From Thermoplasmata archaeon (GTDB taxonomy: Archaea > Thermoplasmatota > Thermoplasmata > Lutacidiplasmatales > UBA184), in contig JAKIVX010000007.1 in NCBI GenBank assembly GCA_022750335.1, forward strand, positions 1-64,000: DNA of 64,000 nucleotides. The letters are read 5' to 3'. A program made the translations under genes and the position numbers. This document shows, one piece after another, positions 48,214-56,896 of the stretch; the first letter of the stretch is position 1; each line of letters starts with the position of its first letter. Below the pieces are notes generated by a model. It made no database searches, was not told the origin of the DNA, and worked only from the letters and a program-made list of their open reading frames with translations.

Positions 48214-48568
48214 TTCGGGCGGTTAACGCCCCGGGGAACCCTGGGGCGACCGTCCGGGCCGCTTGGTTACCGACGCACCCAGATTCCGGAGAAAGTCCCG
48301 GAAGTCGAGACTCCGCGACCGAGGCCACGGCGTGCCGGACGGAGGCTCGTGGAACTCCCGGGAGCTGGGAGAGGCCACCGGGCCGGGAGGTGCGGTCACC
48401 CACCGGGAAGTTGGCGCACGCGACCCGGTCATCGACGCAGCCGCCCTGCACCGGGGATGGAGGAAGTTTCCTGCCGGGCCCGATCTCGGTCCGCGTCGAC
48501 CGGCGCCCTCGAGGGCCCGTTCTCGAGGATGGGCTGTTTCGCGGGACCGGGGTGGGCCCCCGTACCCC

Positions 48569-49042
48569 CTAGTCCCGACGGGTGCTGCTCCGGGAGGGGA
48601 TCTCGTGGAAGCGTTCGCCGCGCCGCATCTCGCGTTGCACGGCATCCACCTCCGGGGGTGGCGCGCGCGGTCGCCGTTGCTCGAGATCGAACCAAACGCC
48701 CTCGGACGTGACCTCGGCGGCCACCTCGCCCGCCGCCGTGCGGAAGGTGTTGCTCAGCTGGAAGCGGAGCCCATCCCCGGACACGCCCACGAGCTCGAGA
48801 TCCACCGTGAACTCGTCCAGGAGGCGCAGCTCCTTGCGGTAGACGAGCTCGTCCCGCACGATCACTGGCCCGAAGTGCTCCGCGGCGAACCGGGCGACCG
48901 ATAGTCCGTGCAGCGCGAAGAACCGAACGCGTGTATCGGACGCTCGGTCGAGGAACGCCGTATTCCCCATGTGCCCATTCCCGTCGATGTCCCCCCAACC
49001 GACCCGGAACGACTGTTCGAATCGAGGGGTTTCCGTGACCAT
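48569..49042 (-). CDS. 4HBT thioesterase
   Basis: FRVGWGDIDGNGHMGNTAFLDRASDTRVRFF. Confidence 0.8.
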   Translation of the reverse strand: MVTETPRFEQSFRVGWGDIDGNGHMGNTAFLDRASDTRVRFFALHGLSVARFAAEHFGPVIVRDELVYRKELRLLDEFTVDLELVGVSGDGLRFQLSNTFRTAAGEVAAEVTSEGVWFDLEQRRPRAPPPEVDAVQREMRRGERFHEIPSRSSTRRD

Positions 49043-49123
49043 CTCCTCCGAATCCTCCCGGGCTTGCCCGCACTCCGCCGTACGGTTACTGCCCAGTCGG
49101 TGGTTCGAGAAGAGGCTTCCGAA

Positions 49124-49579
49124 CTAGAGAGACCGGACCGTGAACTGCACTTCGCAGTTTGCCCAGGCGACCGGGTCGCTCCACGGGTCCGCCGAGTAGA
49201 CCTCGCGGATCCCCGTGACCGACCCGATCTTTCCCTCCCGTCGCTGCGATCGAGTCCAATCGTTCAGTCCGTGGTAGACTACACTCGACGAGACCTGGTC
49301 CGGGTCGAAGACGACGCGCGCGACGAGGGTCGCGGGCAGCATCTTCAGGCGAACCCGTCCTTCAGCTCGTGCGCTCCCCCGGAACTCGAGGCACGCCTCC
49401 CACCGATGGTGGTCACGCTCGACAAAAATCCACCGACCGGTGGAGAGTCGCTGGTGCTTCGCCCACCGGGTCAGCTCCCCGAATTCGGTCCGCAGATTGT
49501 CCTCCCGCCAAGGCCCCACCCGCACGATGCACGCCACCCGAACGCTCGGCGCGCGCTGGAGACGGAACTCGACGACCAT
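49124..49579 (-). CDS. hypothetical protein
   Basis: ORF of 151 aa with plausible protein-like composition. Confidence 0.45.
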   Translation of the reverse strand: MVVEFRLQRAPSVRVACIVRVGPWREDNLRTEFGELTRWAKHQRLSTGRWIFVERDHHRWEACLEFRGSARAEGRVRLKMLPATLVARVVFDPDQVSSSVVYHGLNDWTRSQRREGKIGSVTGIREVYSADPWSDPVAWANCEVQFTVRSL

Positions 49580-49694
49580 CCTTTCGGCTCCGGCAGGGAT
49601 GCTCCGGAGCCTCCCAGAGCCGGCACGGGGGATAGCGTACGGGCCGCCCGGGGGCGGGTCGAGCTAAATTACCTCCTCGAGGGATGTCGACGAG

Positions 49695-50456
49695 ATGACC
49701 GTGGTGGACGCCCGAGTGCGGGTCCATCACCCGTGCCCGTACTGCGACATCTCCACCGAATTCCCCCGGACCCTACTCCTGCTCTGGTGCGACAATCGGC
49801 GCGACGTCTTTTTCGTGTCGGCTCCGGATCCGGGCGAGCTGCGGCGGGTTCTCTCGGCGCTGCGAGATTCCTTCCACGCGCGCATCCTGATGGCGGAAGG
49901 GCGGGACGCTCTGGTGATCGTACCCGATTTTGAATGGGTCGACCCGCCCTCCGTCACCGGTCTCGCGCGCCGGAGCGGCGTCTGGGTTCTGCACCCCGTC
50001 GTGTACTTCGACGGGAAGGAGACCTACCGCATGCTCGCGCCGTCGAAAACCGAGCTCCATCGCCTCATCGCCCGGGTCCGTCGGCTCGGGGACGTCGAGA
50101 TCCTCTCGGTTACGGGCCGGACGGGTCTCGACGCGGTACGAGACCTTCCGAACGCTTCGGTGCACTTCTTCGAGGGGCTCACTGGTCGGCAGGCCCGGTC
50201 CCTGGTCGCGGCCTACGAAGGAGGGCTCTTTGAAGTTCCGGCGCGGTCCACGTGGAACGAGGTCGCCCGTCGGGAGGGCCTCTCCCGATCGACCTTCGGC
50301 GAACACCTGCGCAAAGCCCAGCTCCGGCTCCTCGCGAATAGCCACGGGTCGCTGAAAGCCCGGATCGGCGGAACGGACGCGCCGCAGGTTCTTCCCGCTA
50401 CGCCGAACGCCGGTCGGGTCCGGCGAACCCCACTCCGGGGGACCCGTCCAACCTAG
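49695..50456 (+). CDS. HTH_10 (bacterio-opsin activator type) regulator
   Basis: GLTGRQARSLVAAYEGGLFEVPARSTWNEVARREGLSRSTFGEHLRKAQLRLL. Confidence 0.85.
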   Translation: MTVVDARVRVHHPCPYCDISTEFPRTLLLLWCDNRRDVFFVSAPDPGELRRVLSALRDSFHARILMAEGRDALVIVPDFEWVDPPSVTGLARRSGVWVLHPVVYFDGKETYRMLAPSKTELHRLIARVRRLGDVEILSVTGRTGLDAVRDLPNASVHFFEGLTGRQARSLVAAYEGGLFEVPARSTWNEVARREGLSRSTFGEHLRKAQLRLLANSHGSLKARIGGTDAPQVLPATPNAGRVRRTPLRGTRPT

Positions 50457-50527
50457 GATTTCGGGCGAGTGGCCCGAGGAGAGCGCGGCGACCCACTGGG
50501 CCCGGGGTCCAAAGCCGCGCGCGTCGA

Positions 50528-51229
50528 CTACGGCATCCGGATCCCGTAGAGACCGAGCCCTTGGCGACGGACGGGCCGGGTCGCTCGGCTTCGCCCCCAG
50601 CTCCTCAGGGCCGCGCAGAGGCCACCGCCCGGACCATGGTCGGCAATCGCCACGGCCCCCGGTCCCATCCGCGGGTCGAGGAGTTGGAACTCCTTCCGCG
50701 TCGCGCCGTCCTCGTGCGGAACGTCGTATACGAACAGGTCGATGCGGGGGAGCTCCTCCGCGAGCAGTGGGAGCACCACCCGTTTGTCCCCCAGACGGAG
50801 ATCCCAGCGCTTCCGAAGGGCGAAGGGCACCGCCCAGCCCGAGGACCGCCCGGGAGGCAGGCTCCACGAAGCCTGGGAGGGCTTTCGGGCCCCGGACGAC
50901 GGGGCCGGCCGCTTCGGAAGGTCGACGGAGTGGAGCACCCCGTGGCCGTTCTTCTCGAGCGCATTCAACAGGTACGCGGACGAGACGCCGGAGGAGACCC
51001 CGACCTCCACGACATGGGTCGGGCGCAGGAGACGGACCAAGGCGTGCAGTTCGAGCGGCGCGTCAATCTCGATGTACGAGGCTCGTCCCTCCCGTCGATG
51101 TTCGGCCGCTACATGGGCGAACAACCGGGCTTCGTCCTGGGCTTCCTGGATCGCGGCTCGGGTGGCGTCCGGCCCGCCGCCACTCAACCCCTCGACCCAC
51201 GATGCGTCCGGGTCCTCCTCGGCCTGCAT
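50528..51229 (-). CDS. class I SAM methyltransferase (O-methyltransferase-like)
   Basis: HVVEVGVSSGVSSAYLLNALEKNGHGVLHSVDLP...IDLFVYDVPHEDGAT. Confidence 0.75.
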   Translation of the reverse strand: MQAEEDPDASWVEGLSGGGPDATRAAIQEAQDEARLFAHVAAEHRREGRASYIEIDAPLELHALVRLLRPTHVVEVGVSSGVSSAYLLNALEKNGHGVLHSVDLPKRPAPSSGARKPSQASWSLPPGRSSGWAVPFALRKRWDLRLGDKRVVLPLLAEELPRIDLFVYDVPHEDGATRKEFQLLDPRMGPGAVAIADHGPGGGLCAALRSWGRSRATRPVRRQGLGLYGIRMP

Positions 51230-51240
51230 GGGAGTGGGAC

Positions 51241-51684
51241 CTAGGACCGTTCGAGGTCGGCGGCCGTGCCGATCCACTCGCGAGCGTGCTCGACCTGCGG
51301 GCGGACCGCGCGGATGCGGTCGTACGCGCGGTCCAGGGGGATGCCCTCGGATCGTCGCAAGTACCAGGCGCCGGCGAGCGGGGAACGTCGCACCCCGTGA
51401 CCGCAGAAGACGAGGACCGTCTCGCCCTTCGCGTGGGCGCGACCGATGGCCTCGGCGAGCCGATCGAGGTTCTTCGTGTTCGCCCGGTCGCTCCCTTCGT
51501 CGTAGATGGGAATGTGGGTCGCCGGAGGCATGTCCGGAGGGGCCTCGTCCAGGACGCAGAAACGGACACCCTCGAACGGGAGCGCATCCTTCCACCCTCC
51601 CACAAACACCCCGGGGGCGATCTCGGAGGGGCCTCTCGGGCGCGCTTTGGTCCTTGCGGCACTCGGCTTCTTTGCTGATGGCAT
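51241..51684 (-). CDS. dual-specificity/tyrosine protein phosphatase-like
   Basis: CX5R loop VLVFCGHGVRRSPLAGAWYL. Confidence 0.8.
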   Translation of the reverse strand: MPSAKKPSAARTKARPRGPSEIAPGVFVGGWKDALPFEGVRFCVLDEAPPDMPPATHIPIYDEGSDRANTKNLDRLAEAIGRAHAKGETVLVFCGHGVRRSPLAGAWYLRRSEGIPLDRAYDRIRAVRPQVEHAREWIGTAADLERS

Positions 51685-51822
51685 GGGACTCCTTGCAGGG
51701 GGAAGCAGAGCGACCCCATCTTGATTGACCCGCCCCCGGGCGGCAGGGAGTGCCGGGGTGGTCCCACGATGGGCAAAGTCGGGACGGAGGGGGAGCCCGG
51801 TCCTACCACCGGCTCCGGGAAT

Positions 51823-52749
51823 CTAACCGGAGGTTGGTGGACGATGGGCAGAGGACTTGCTCAGTCCTTCCATGAATCGGATCAAGATCGAAAAGTCCGC
51901 GTCCATGCCCTGCGCCGTCGCGGCGGCGGCCATTTGCTGGGCCGCCGCGGTCGCCGGCATCGCGACCGAGAGTTCGTACGCTTCCCGAAGGACGAGGTCG
52001 AAGTCCTTGTGCATGAGAGAGAGGGCGAAGTTGGTGGGATACTCATCCCGCCGAACGTTCTCGAGTTTGGACTTCTGGCCCGGACTGAGTACGTACGTCT
52101 GCCCGAGCACATCGAGGAGCAATCCCTTCTCGATCCCTGCCTTGAGACCGAGCGCGATCGATTCGGCCAGGGCTTGCATGCCGAGGCCGAGGAGGGTGTT
52201 GACCACGAGCTTCATCGTGGTCCCCATGCCGCTCGCACCGATGTAGTAACTGTGGGGCCCGAGCACATCGAGGATCGGTTTGCACGTTTGATACGCCTCC
52301 GACTCTCCTCCGACGAAGATCACCAGCGTGGCTTGTTCGACCTGCGGGACGCTGCCCGAGACCGCCGCATCGATCATCGGGAGACCGCGTTCTGCCGCCG
52401 CCGCGTGGAGCCGTCGGGAAGCGCCCGGAGAGACGGTACTCAGGTCGATCATCATCGAACCGGAATGCACCCCCGCGAGCGCTCCGTCGGGACCGAACAT
52501 CACCTCGTGCTGGGCTTCATCACTCGTCACACTGCTCAGGACGACCTGGCAGTGCGCCGCCAGCTCCTTCGGGGTCGCGGCGGCGGTCGCCCCCCACGTT
52601 TCGGCCTCGCGGGCTCTCGCCGCCGTGCGGTCGTAAACCGCCACCGAGTAGCCCGCGGCCAGCAATCGGCGCGTCATGGCACCCCCCATGTGGCCCATGC
52701 CGATGAACCCGATTTTCGTTTCCGATTTGCTACTTCCCAGATTCGTCAC
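51823..52749 (-). CDS. 3-hydroxyisobutyrate dehydrogenase-family NAD(P)-dependent dehydrogenase
   Basis: KIGFIGMGHMGGAMTRRLLAAGYSVAVYDRT, DAAVSGSVPQVEQATLVIFVGG, MKLVVNTLLGLGMQALAE; start uncertain. Confidence 0.88.
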   Translation of the reverse strand: MTNLGSSKSETKIGFIGMGHMGGAMTRRLLAAGYSVAVYDRTAARAREAETWGATAAATPKELAAHCQVVLSSVTSDEAQHEVMFGPDGALAGVHSGSMMIDLSTVSPGASRRLHAAAAERGLPMIDAAVSGSVPQVEQATLVIFVGGESEAYQTCKPILDVLGPHSYYIGASGMGTTMKLVVNTLLGLGMQALAESIALGLKAGIEKGLLLDVLGQTYVLSPGQKSKLENVRRDEYPTNFALSLMHKDFDLVLREAYELSVAMPATAAAQQMAAAATAQGMDADFSILIRFMEGLSKSSAHRPPTSG

Positions 52750-52956
52750 GGCTCCCCCGAATTGGGCCGGACAACAGGCCCATCTCCCCAAGTGGAACCG
52801 GGTAGTTGATTCCTCCGAAGGCTGGAATCCCTGACGGCTTCGAATCCGCCTCATTCGTCCCTCGTCTCTTCGACGAGTAATCGGCGGGGAGGGGGATGTG
52901 AACCGTTCGAGGGTCCAATTCGATCGATTCGCGTCGGGGCTCCAGGCGAAATCGGG

Positions 52957-53265
52957 TTAGAGTCGCCGACGGAGCTCTCTGAGGGTCTTCTGCGTCACTC
53001 CGGCGCTCCGTTCGATCATGACGACCCAGACCATTTCGCCCGTCACGGCATAGAAAACTCGTACGTCCGTCGCCACGTGGAATCGCCAAACCCCACGCAG
53101 TTCGGCGATTTCCTTGACTGAGACCCCCGGATGGGAACGGAACGGGGCAGCGCGGAGAAACTCCAGTCTGTCCAGGATCCGTCGGCGAAGGGGGGCCGGC
53201 AGCTTGGCCCCATCCCGGACGGCCCGTGGGTCGAACCCGATCTGGTACGGGGTCAAACCCTCCAC
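52957..53265 (-). CDS. RelE/ParE-type toxin
   Basis: RRILDRLEFLRAAPFRSHPGVSVKEIAELRGVWRFHVATDVRVFYAVTGEMVWVVMIERS. Confidence 0.8.
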   Translation of the reverse strand: MEGLTPYQIGFDPRAVRDGAKLPAPLRRRILDRLEFLRAAPFRSHPGVSVKEIAELRGVWRFHVATDVRVFYAVTGEMVWVVMIERSAGVTQKTLRELRRRL

Positions 53266-53492
53266 CTGCGACGGACTTCGTTGGTGGAGACGGCCTTTAC
53301 TCGACCGGCATGAATGTCATCCACCCGTCGTTTCAGTTCAGCAATCACCCGGGGTGGGTAGTACTCTTCCGCCAATTCCTGAATCAGTGCGTCGTAACTC
53401 TCGCCCGGGCGTTTCAGGCTCTCGAGCAACTGACGGGTACTCGTGCGAATCGTAATCGTGGTGGGACGGTCGGCAAGGGCCATCGGTGCCAA
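53253..53492 (-). CDS. antitoxin of RelE-type module
   Basis: RPTTITIRTSTRQLLESLKRPGESYDALIQELAEEYYP, overlaps toxin start by 13 bp. Confidence 0.75.
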   Translation of the reverse strand: MAPMALADRPTTITIRTSTRQLLESLKRPGESYDALIQELAEEYYPPRVIAELKRRVDDIHAGRVKAVSTNEVRRRWRV

Positions 53493-53583
53493 TAGCTGGA
53501 CAATTGGCTTAAGGTTTCTGTGAGGTCAACCTCTCACCAAGCGCGACGAAGCGTGGTCGTTTCTCGAGCAGAGATTCGCGACA

Positions 53584-53655
53584 TGGGCCGGAGGGGGGAA
53601 TTGAACCGCCCCCTAGTTCGAATGCCCAAGGGTTGTTGACCGGGCCACCCACGAG
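53584..53655 (-). pseudogene. possible degenerate tRNA (T-arm/D-arm-like sequence)
   Basis: GTGGCCCGGTCAACAAC ... GGCGGTTCAATTCCCCC on minus strand; no matching acceptor stem found. Confidence 0.25.
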
Positions 53656-53660
53656 TGCGA

Positions 53661-53745
53661 TGCGGGGAGAGGGATTTGAACCCCCGAACCCCTACGGGAC
53701 CAGACCCTGAATCTGGCGCCTTTGGCCAAGCTTGGCAATCCCCGC
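53661..53745 (-). tRNA. tRNA-Leu(CAG), copy 2
   Basis: GCGGGGATTGCCAAGCTTGGCCAAAGGCGCCAGATTCAGGGTCTGGTCCCGTAGGGGTTCGGGGGTTCAAATCCCTCTCCCCGCA; all stems pair. Confidence 0.92.
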
Positions 53746-54759
53746 GCGGGGGAGCGTACGCCCGGACCATTAAGAGCCTGAGGCTCCGGGGTCCTCCGCC
53801 GACTGGACGATAAATGCCCCCCGAGATTGCGGGCACCATGGTGGAGCGGCCGGAGGCTCCGTCGCAGGCGCTCCGTCGCGTGAACGCCCTGGAGCGACGC
53901 CTCGCGCCGCTCGACCGGGCCATCCTCGAGGTGGAGTGGCGGCAAGCGAGCGGTCGGGCGACGCGGGGCGCCGCGTCGTTGCAGCGCCGACGCCTCGCCC
54001 TGCTGGCGGAACCGGGCCTCGCACGGCGACTTCGGTCTGCGACGCGCGAGCTCGCCCGGCCGTCCCAGCGGCGACGCGCGGAGCTGTTGCTCCGGACGAC
54101 GCTGGAGGTCCAGATCGAACAGGCGCCGGAGATCGTGCGCCTTCGCGACCCGCTCGTACGCCGGATCTCCGCGTTCCATCCCAGATGGAACGGTCGGCGT
54201 AGCAGCCGTGGCTCGCTCCGTGACATTCAGCGTTCGGACTCCGACCGCACCCACCGGGAGGCCGCCTGGCGGGGCGAAGAGCCCCTTTTCCAACCGATGG
54301 AGTCCGCGTTGGCGGGACTCGTCGCGCTCCGAAACACCCGAGCCCGGGAGTTCGGGTTCCGGTCGTTTCCCGAGTACCGGCTCGCCGCGGAGGGCTTGTC
54401 GGTCGCCCGGTTACGGGAGCTCATGGAGGCCGCGACCCGCTGGGTTCCGGACGAGATGGGCCGTGCGCGCGAGGAGTTCGAGGACGCCACAGGCGAGCGC
54501 GGCTGGTACCCCTGGGACGCCCTCTACGCCCAGCAGCTCCGGGCGCCGATGCCCGAGACCTCGTTCCCGGGCCACGGCATGCTGCCGGCCGTCCTTCGCG
54601 GGGTCCGGGCGTGGGGGATTCCATCCTCCCTGCTCCGGTTCCGCGTCGACTACCACGACCTTCCTGCCGGCGGGATCTCGCTCGCACCAGACCCACCGCG
54701 CGACGTGCGGGTCGTCGTCCATCCCGAAGGGGGGTGGGAGCGGTATGGGATCCTGTTTC
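53661..54759 (+). repeat. 1.1 kb direct repeat, copy 2
   Basis: Matches 43672-44770. Confidence 0.85.
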
Positions 54760-55373
54760 ACGAGGTCGGGCACGCGGTCGCCTCGGGGGCAGTACGCCAA
54801 CCCTCCCACCTCCTCCGTTGGCACGAACACGTCCCCGGGTTCGCCGCGATGAGCGAAGGGGAGGGCGGGTTCTTTGAGGGGATCGCAGCGACCGAGGCGT
54901 GGCTTCGAACGCGTCCCGGGCTCTCCCGGAAGCAGGTCGGGGCCGGGGTCGCCTCCGTCCGCCGCAGCACGCTCTACAACACCGCTTGGAACGTCGTCTG
55001 GATCTCCCGGGAGCTCGCGCTCTACGAGGACGGCCCTAACGGGCCGGAGGAGGTGGCGACGCGATTGAATCGCCGTCTCTTCGGATACGAGTCCCACGAG
55101 CCACTATCCTTCGCCGACGGCTTCTCGGTCGAACTCCCGCTGTACTCACCGAGTTACTTCCTCGCGACCCTCTTCGGGTCCACCCTCCGACGGGCCGTGC
55201 TCGCGGAGGTCGGCGGCCCGTTCTGGCCGAACCGAAAGGTCGGTCCCTGGCTCCTCCGGCACTGGATGCGGGAGGGTACGTCGTTCGATTGGACGACGCG
55301 GCTCCGGGAGCTCACCGGTGCGCGGTTGGACGCCCGGGCCTTCCTCGGCGAGACCCGCCCTGGGGCGAAGTAA
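53838..55373 (+). CDS. gluzincin metallopeptidase, M3/M32-like
   Basis: GILFHEVGHAVASG (HExxH) with downstream GFFEGIAATE; intact version of duplicated gene; ORF track start at 53814. Confidence 0.75.
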   Translation: MVERPEAPSQALRRVNALERRLAPLDRAILEVEWRQASGRATRGAASLQRRRLALLAEPGLARRLRSATRELARPSQRRRAELLLRTTLEVQIEQAPEIVRLRDPLVRRISAFHPRWNGRRSSRGSLRDIQRSDSDRTHREAAWRGEEPLFQPMESALAGLVALRNTRAREFGFRSFPEYRLAAEGLSVARLRELMEAATRWVPDEMGRAREEFEDATGERGWYPWDALYAQQLRAPMPETSFPGHGMLPAVLRGVRAWGIPSSLLRFRVDYHDLPAGGISLAPDPPRDVRVVVHPEGGWERYGILFHEVGHAVASGAVRQPSHLLRWHEHVPGFAAMSEGEGGFFEGIAATEAWLRTRPGLSRKQVGAGVASVRRSTLYNTAWNVVWISRELALYEDGPNGPEEVATRLNRRLFGYESHEPLSFADGFSVELPLYSPSYFLATLFGSTLRRAVLAEVGGPFWPNRKVGPWLLRHWMREGTSFDWTTRLRELTGARLDARAFLGETRPGAK

Positions 55374-55385
55374 GCCGCCAGCGGG

Positions 55386-56207
55386 TTAGGCGATCGCAGG
55401 GACGGTCGCCGGGTGGTGGCGGTTCTTCTCCGTGGTGAGGATGTCGAGCGCTTCGTTGACCTTCGCCTTCTCGTGTACGATTGCGCGCAATGCCTTCAAC
55501 ATCGCCACCGGGTGGTCGGATTGCCAGATGTTGCGCCCCATGTCGATGCCGTGCGCGCCGTCGTCGATCGCCCGACGTGCAAGCTCGAGCGCGGCCCGGT
55601 CGCTGTCGAGCTTCGGCCCTCCTGCGACGACGAGGGGCACAGGGCAACCCTCCACGACCTTCGAGAAGTTCTCGCAGTAGTACGTCTTCACGAGGTGGGC
55701 GCCCAGTTCGGCCGAAACGCGGCAAGCGAGTGCGAGGTAGCGGGCGTCCCGCTTTTCGAGCTCCTTGCCGACCGCCGTGATCGCCATCACGGGCATGCCG
55801 GCGGCCTCCCCCTCGTTGACCAGGCCGCCGAGATGCACGAGCGACTCGTGCTCGTGCGGACTTCCGACGAAGACGCTCATCGCGATCGCGCTCGCGTTGA
55901 GCCGGAGCGCCTCGCTCATCGAGGTCGTGATCGCCTCGTGGGAAAGGTCTTCGTGGAGGACGGTGACCCCGCCCGAGACCCGGAGTACGATCGGGGTCGT
56001 CGCGGTCGGGGGAACCGATCGGCGGAGGATCCCCCGGGTCAAGGCGAGCGCGTCGGCGTACGCCAGCAACGGAGCGATGGTCGCCTTGGCGTCCTCAAGT
56101 CGGTGGGTCGGTCCCATGAAGTAGCCGTGATCCACGGCGAGCATGACCGTGTTCCCGCTCGTTGGGGAGAACATCCGTCCGATCCGGTTCGCGATTCCCC
56201 AGTCCAT
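55386..56207 (-). CDS. class I aldolase/thiolase, LsrF-like (DeoC/FbaB superfamily)
   Basis: MDWGIANRIGRMFSPTSGNTVMLAVDHGYFMGPT, LVKTYYCENFSKVVEGCPVPLVVAGG, DMGRNIWQSDHPVAM resemble LsrF. Confidence 0.85.
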   Translation of the reverse strand: MDWGIANRIGRMFSPTSGNTVMLAVDHGYFMGPTHRLEDAKATIAPLLAYADALALTRGILRRSVPPTATTPIVLRVSGGVTVLHEDLSHEAITTSMSEALRLNASAIAMSVFVGSPHEHESLVHLGGLVNEGEAAGMPVMAITAVGKELEKRDARYLALACRVSAELGAHLVKTYYCENFSKVVEGCPVPLVVAGGPKLDSDRAALELARRAIDDGAHGIDMGRNIWQSDHPVAMLKALRAIVHEKAKVNEALDILTTEKNRHHPATVPAIA

Positions 56208-56283
56208 CGTCGACCTCGACCGGTACGATGGGAGGGGCGCTTCTTAGCGGTTGCCCCGGCGCCGGGTGCGCGCTCCCAATCGC

Positions 56284-56781
56284 CTACGCCGCCGGGGCGA
56301 GTGGGACCTCGGTACCGCGCGCGGCGACCGGTACTCGCCGATCCTCCTTCACGCGGTTGAGCACGACTTGGGTGTTGGACCGCTCGACGTAGGGATCCTG
56401 AAGCATATGCTTCACGAACCGGTCGAGGTCCCGCCGATCCCGGAACCGACCGATGAGGACGGCATCATTGTCTCCGGTCACATCGTAAATGGCGTAGGCG
56501 TGGGGGTCGCGCGCGAGGCGCTCCTCGACCTCGCGCAGTTTCCCTTTCGAGATCCAGATCCCGATGACCGCCCAGAGGTCCCAGCCGAGCTGCTCGTCAT
56601 CGAGCAGCGGGATGTAGCCTCGGATCACACCCTGCTCCTCCAGGCGACCGACGCGAGAACTGACCGTGGTCGGAGATATCTTGAGACGGTGGGCCAGCTC
56701 CCGATGGCTTCGGCGAGCATCGATGTTCAGTTCGACCAGGAGGTCTCGATCGAGATCGTCGAGGCTGGACTTTCGACCCAT
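56284..56781 (-). CDS. Lrp/AsnC-family regulator
   Basis: LDDLDRDLLVELNIDARRSHRELAHRLKISPTTVSSRVGRLEEQGVIRGY. Confidence 0.92.
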   Translation of the reverse strand: MGRKSSLDDLDRDLLVELNIDARRSHRELAHRLKISPTTVSSRVGRLEEQGVIRGYIPLLDDEQLGWDLWAVIGIWISKGKLREVEERLARDPHAYAIYDVTGDNDAVLIGRFRDRRDLDRFVKHMLQDPYVERSNTQVVLNRVKEDRRVPVAARGTEVPLAPAA

Positions 56782-56827
56782 GATATCTCATGGAATAGGT
56801 CAAAGATAAAGGGATTGTAGATAAAAG

Positions 56828-56841
56828 TGGACTTTTGTCCA
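56828..56841. promoter_or_regulatory. palindromic operator candidate in lrp-glnA divergent intergenic region
   Basis: TGGAC-TTTT-GTCCA, next to TATA-like AATTTAAA. Confidence 0.5.
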
Positions 56842-56896
56842 ATTTAAACGTCCAGAGGTTGATGTACCCGGTCCGATACCTTTGCGCAGAGGCTCC

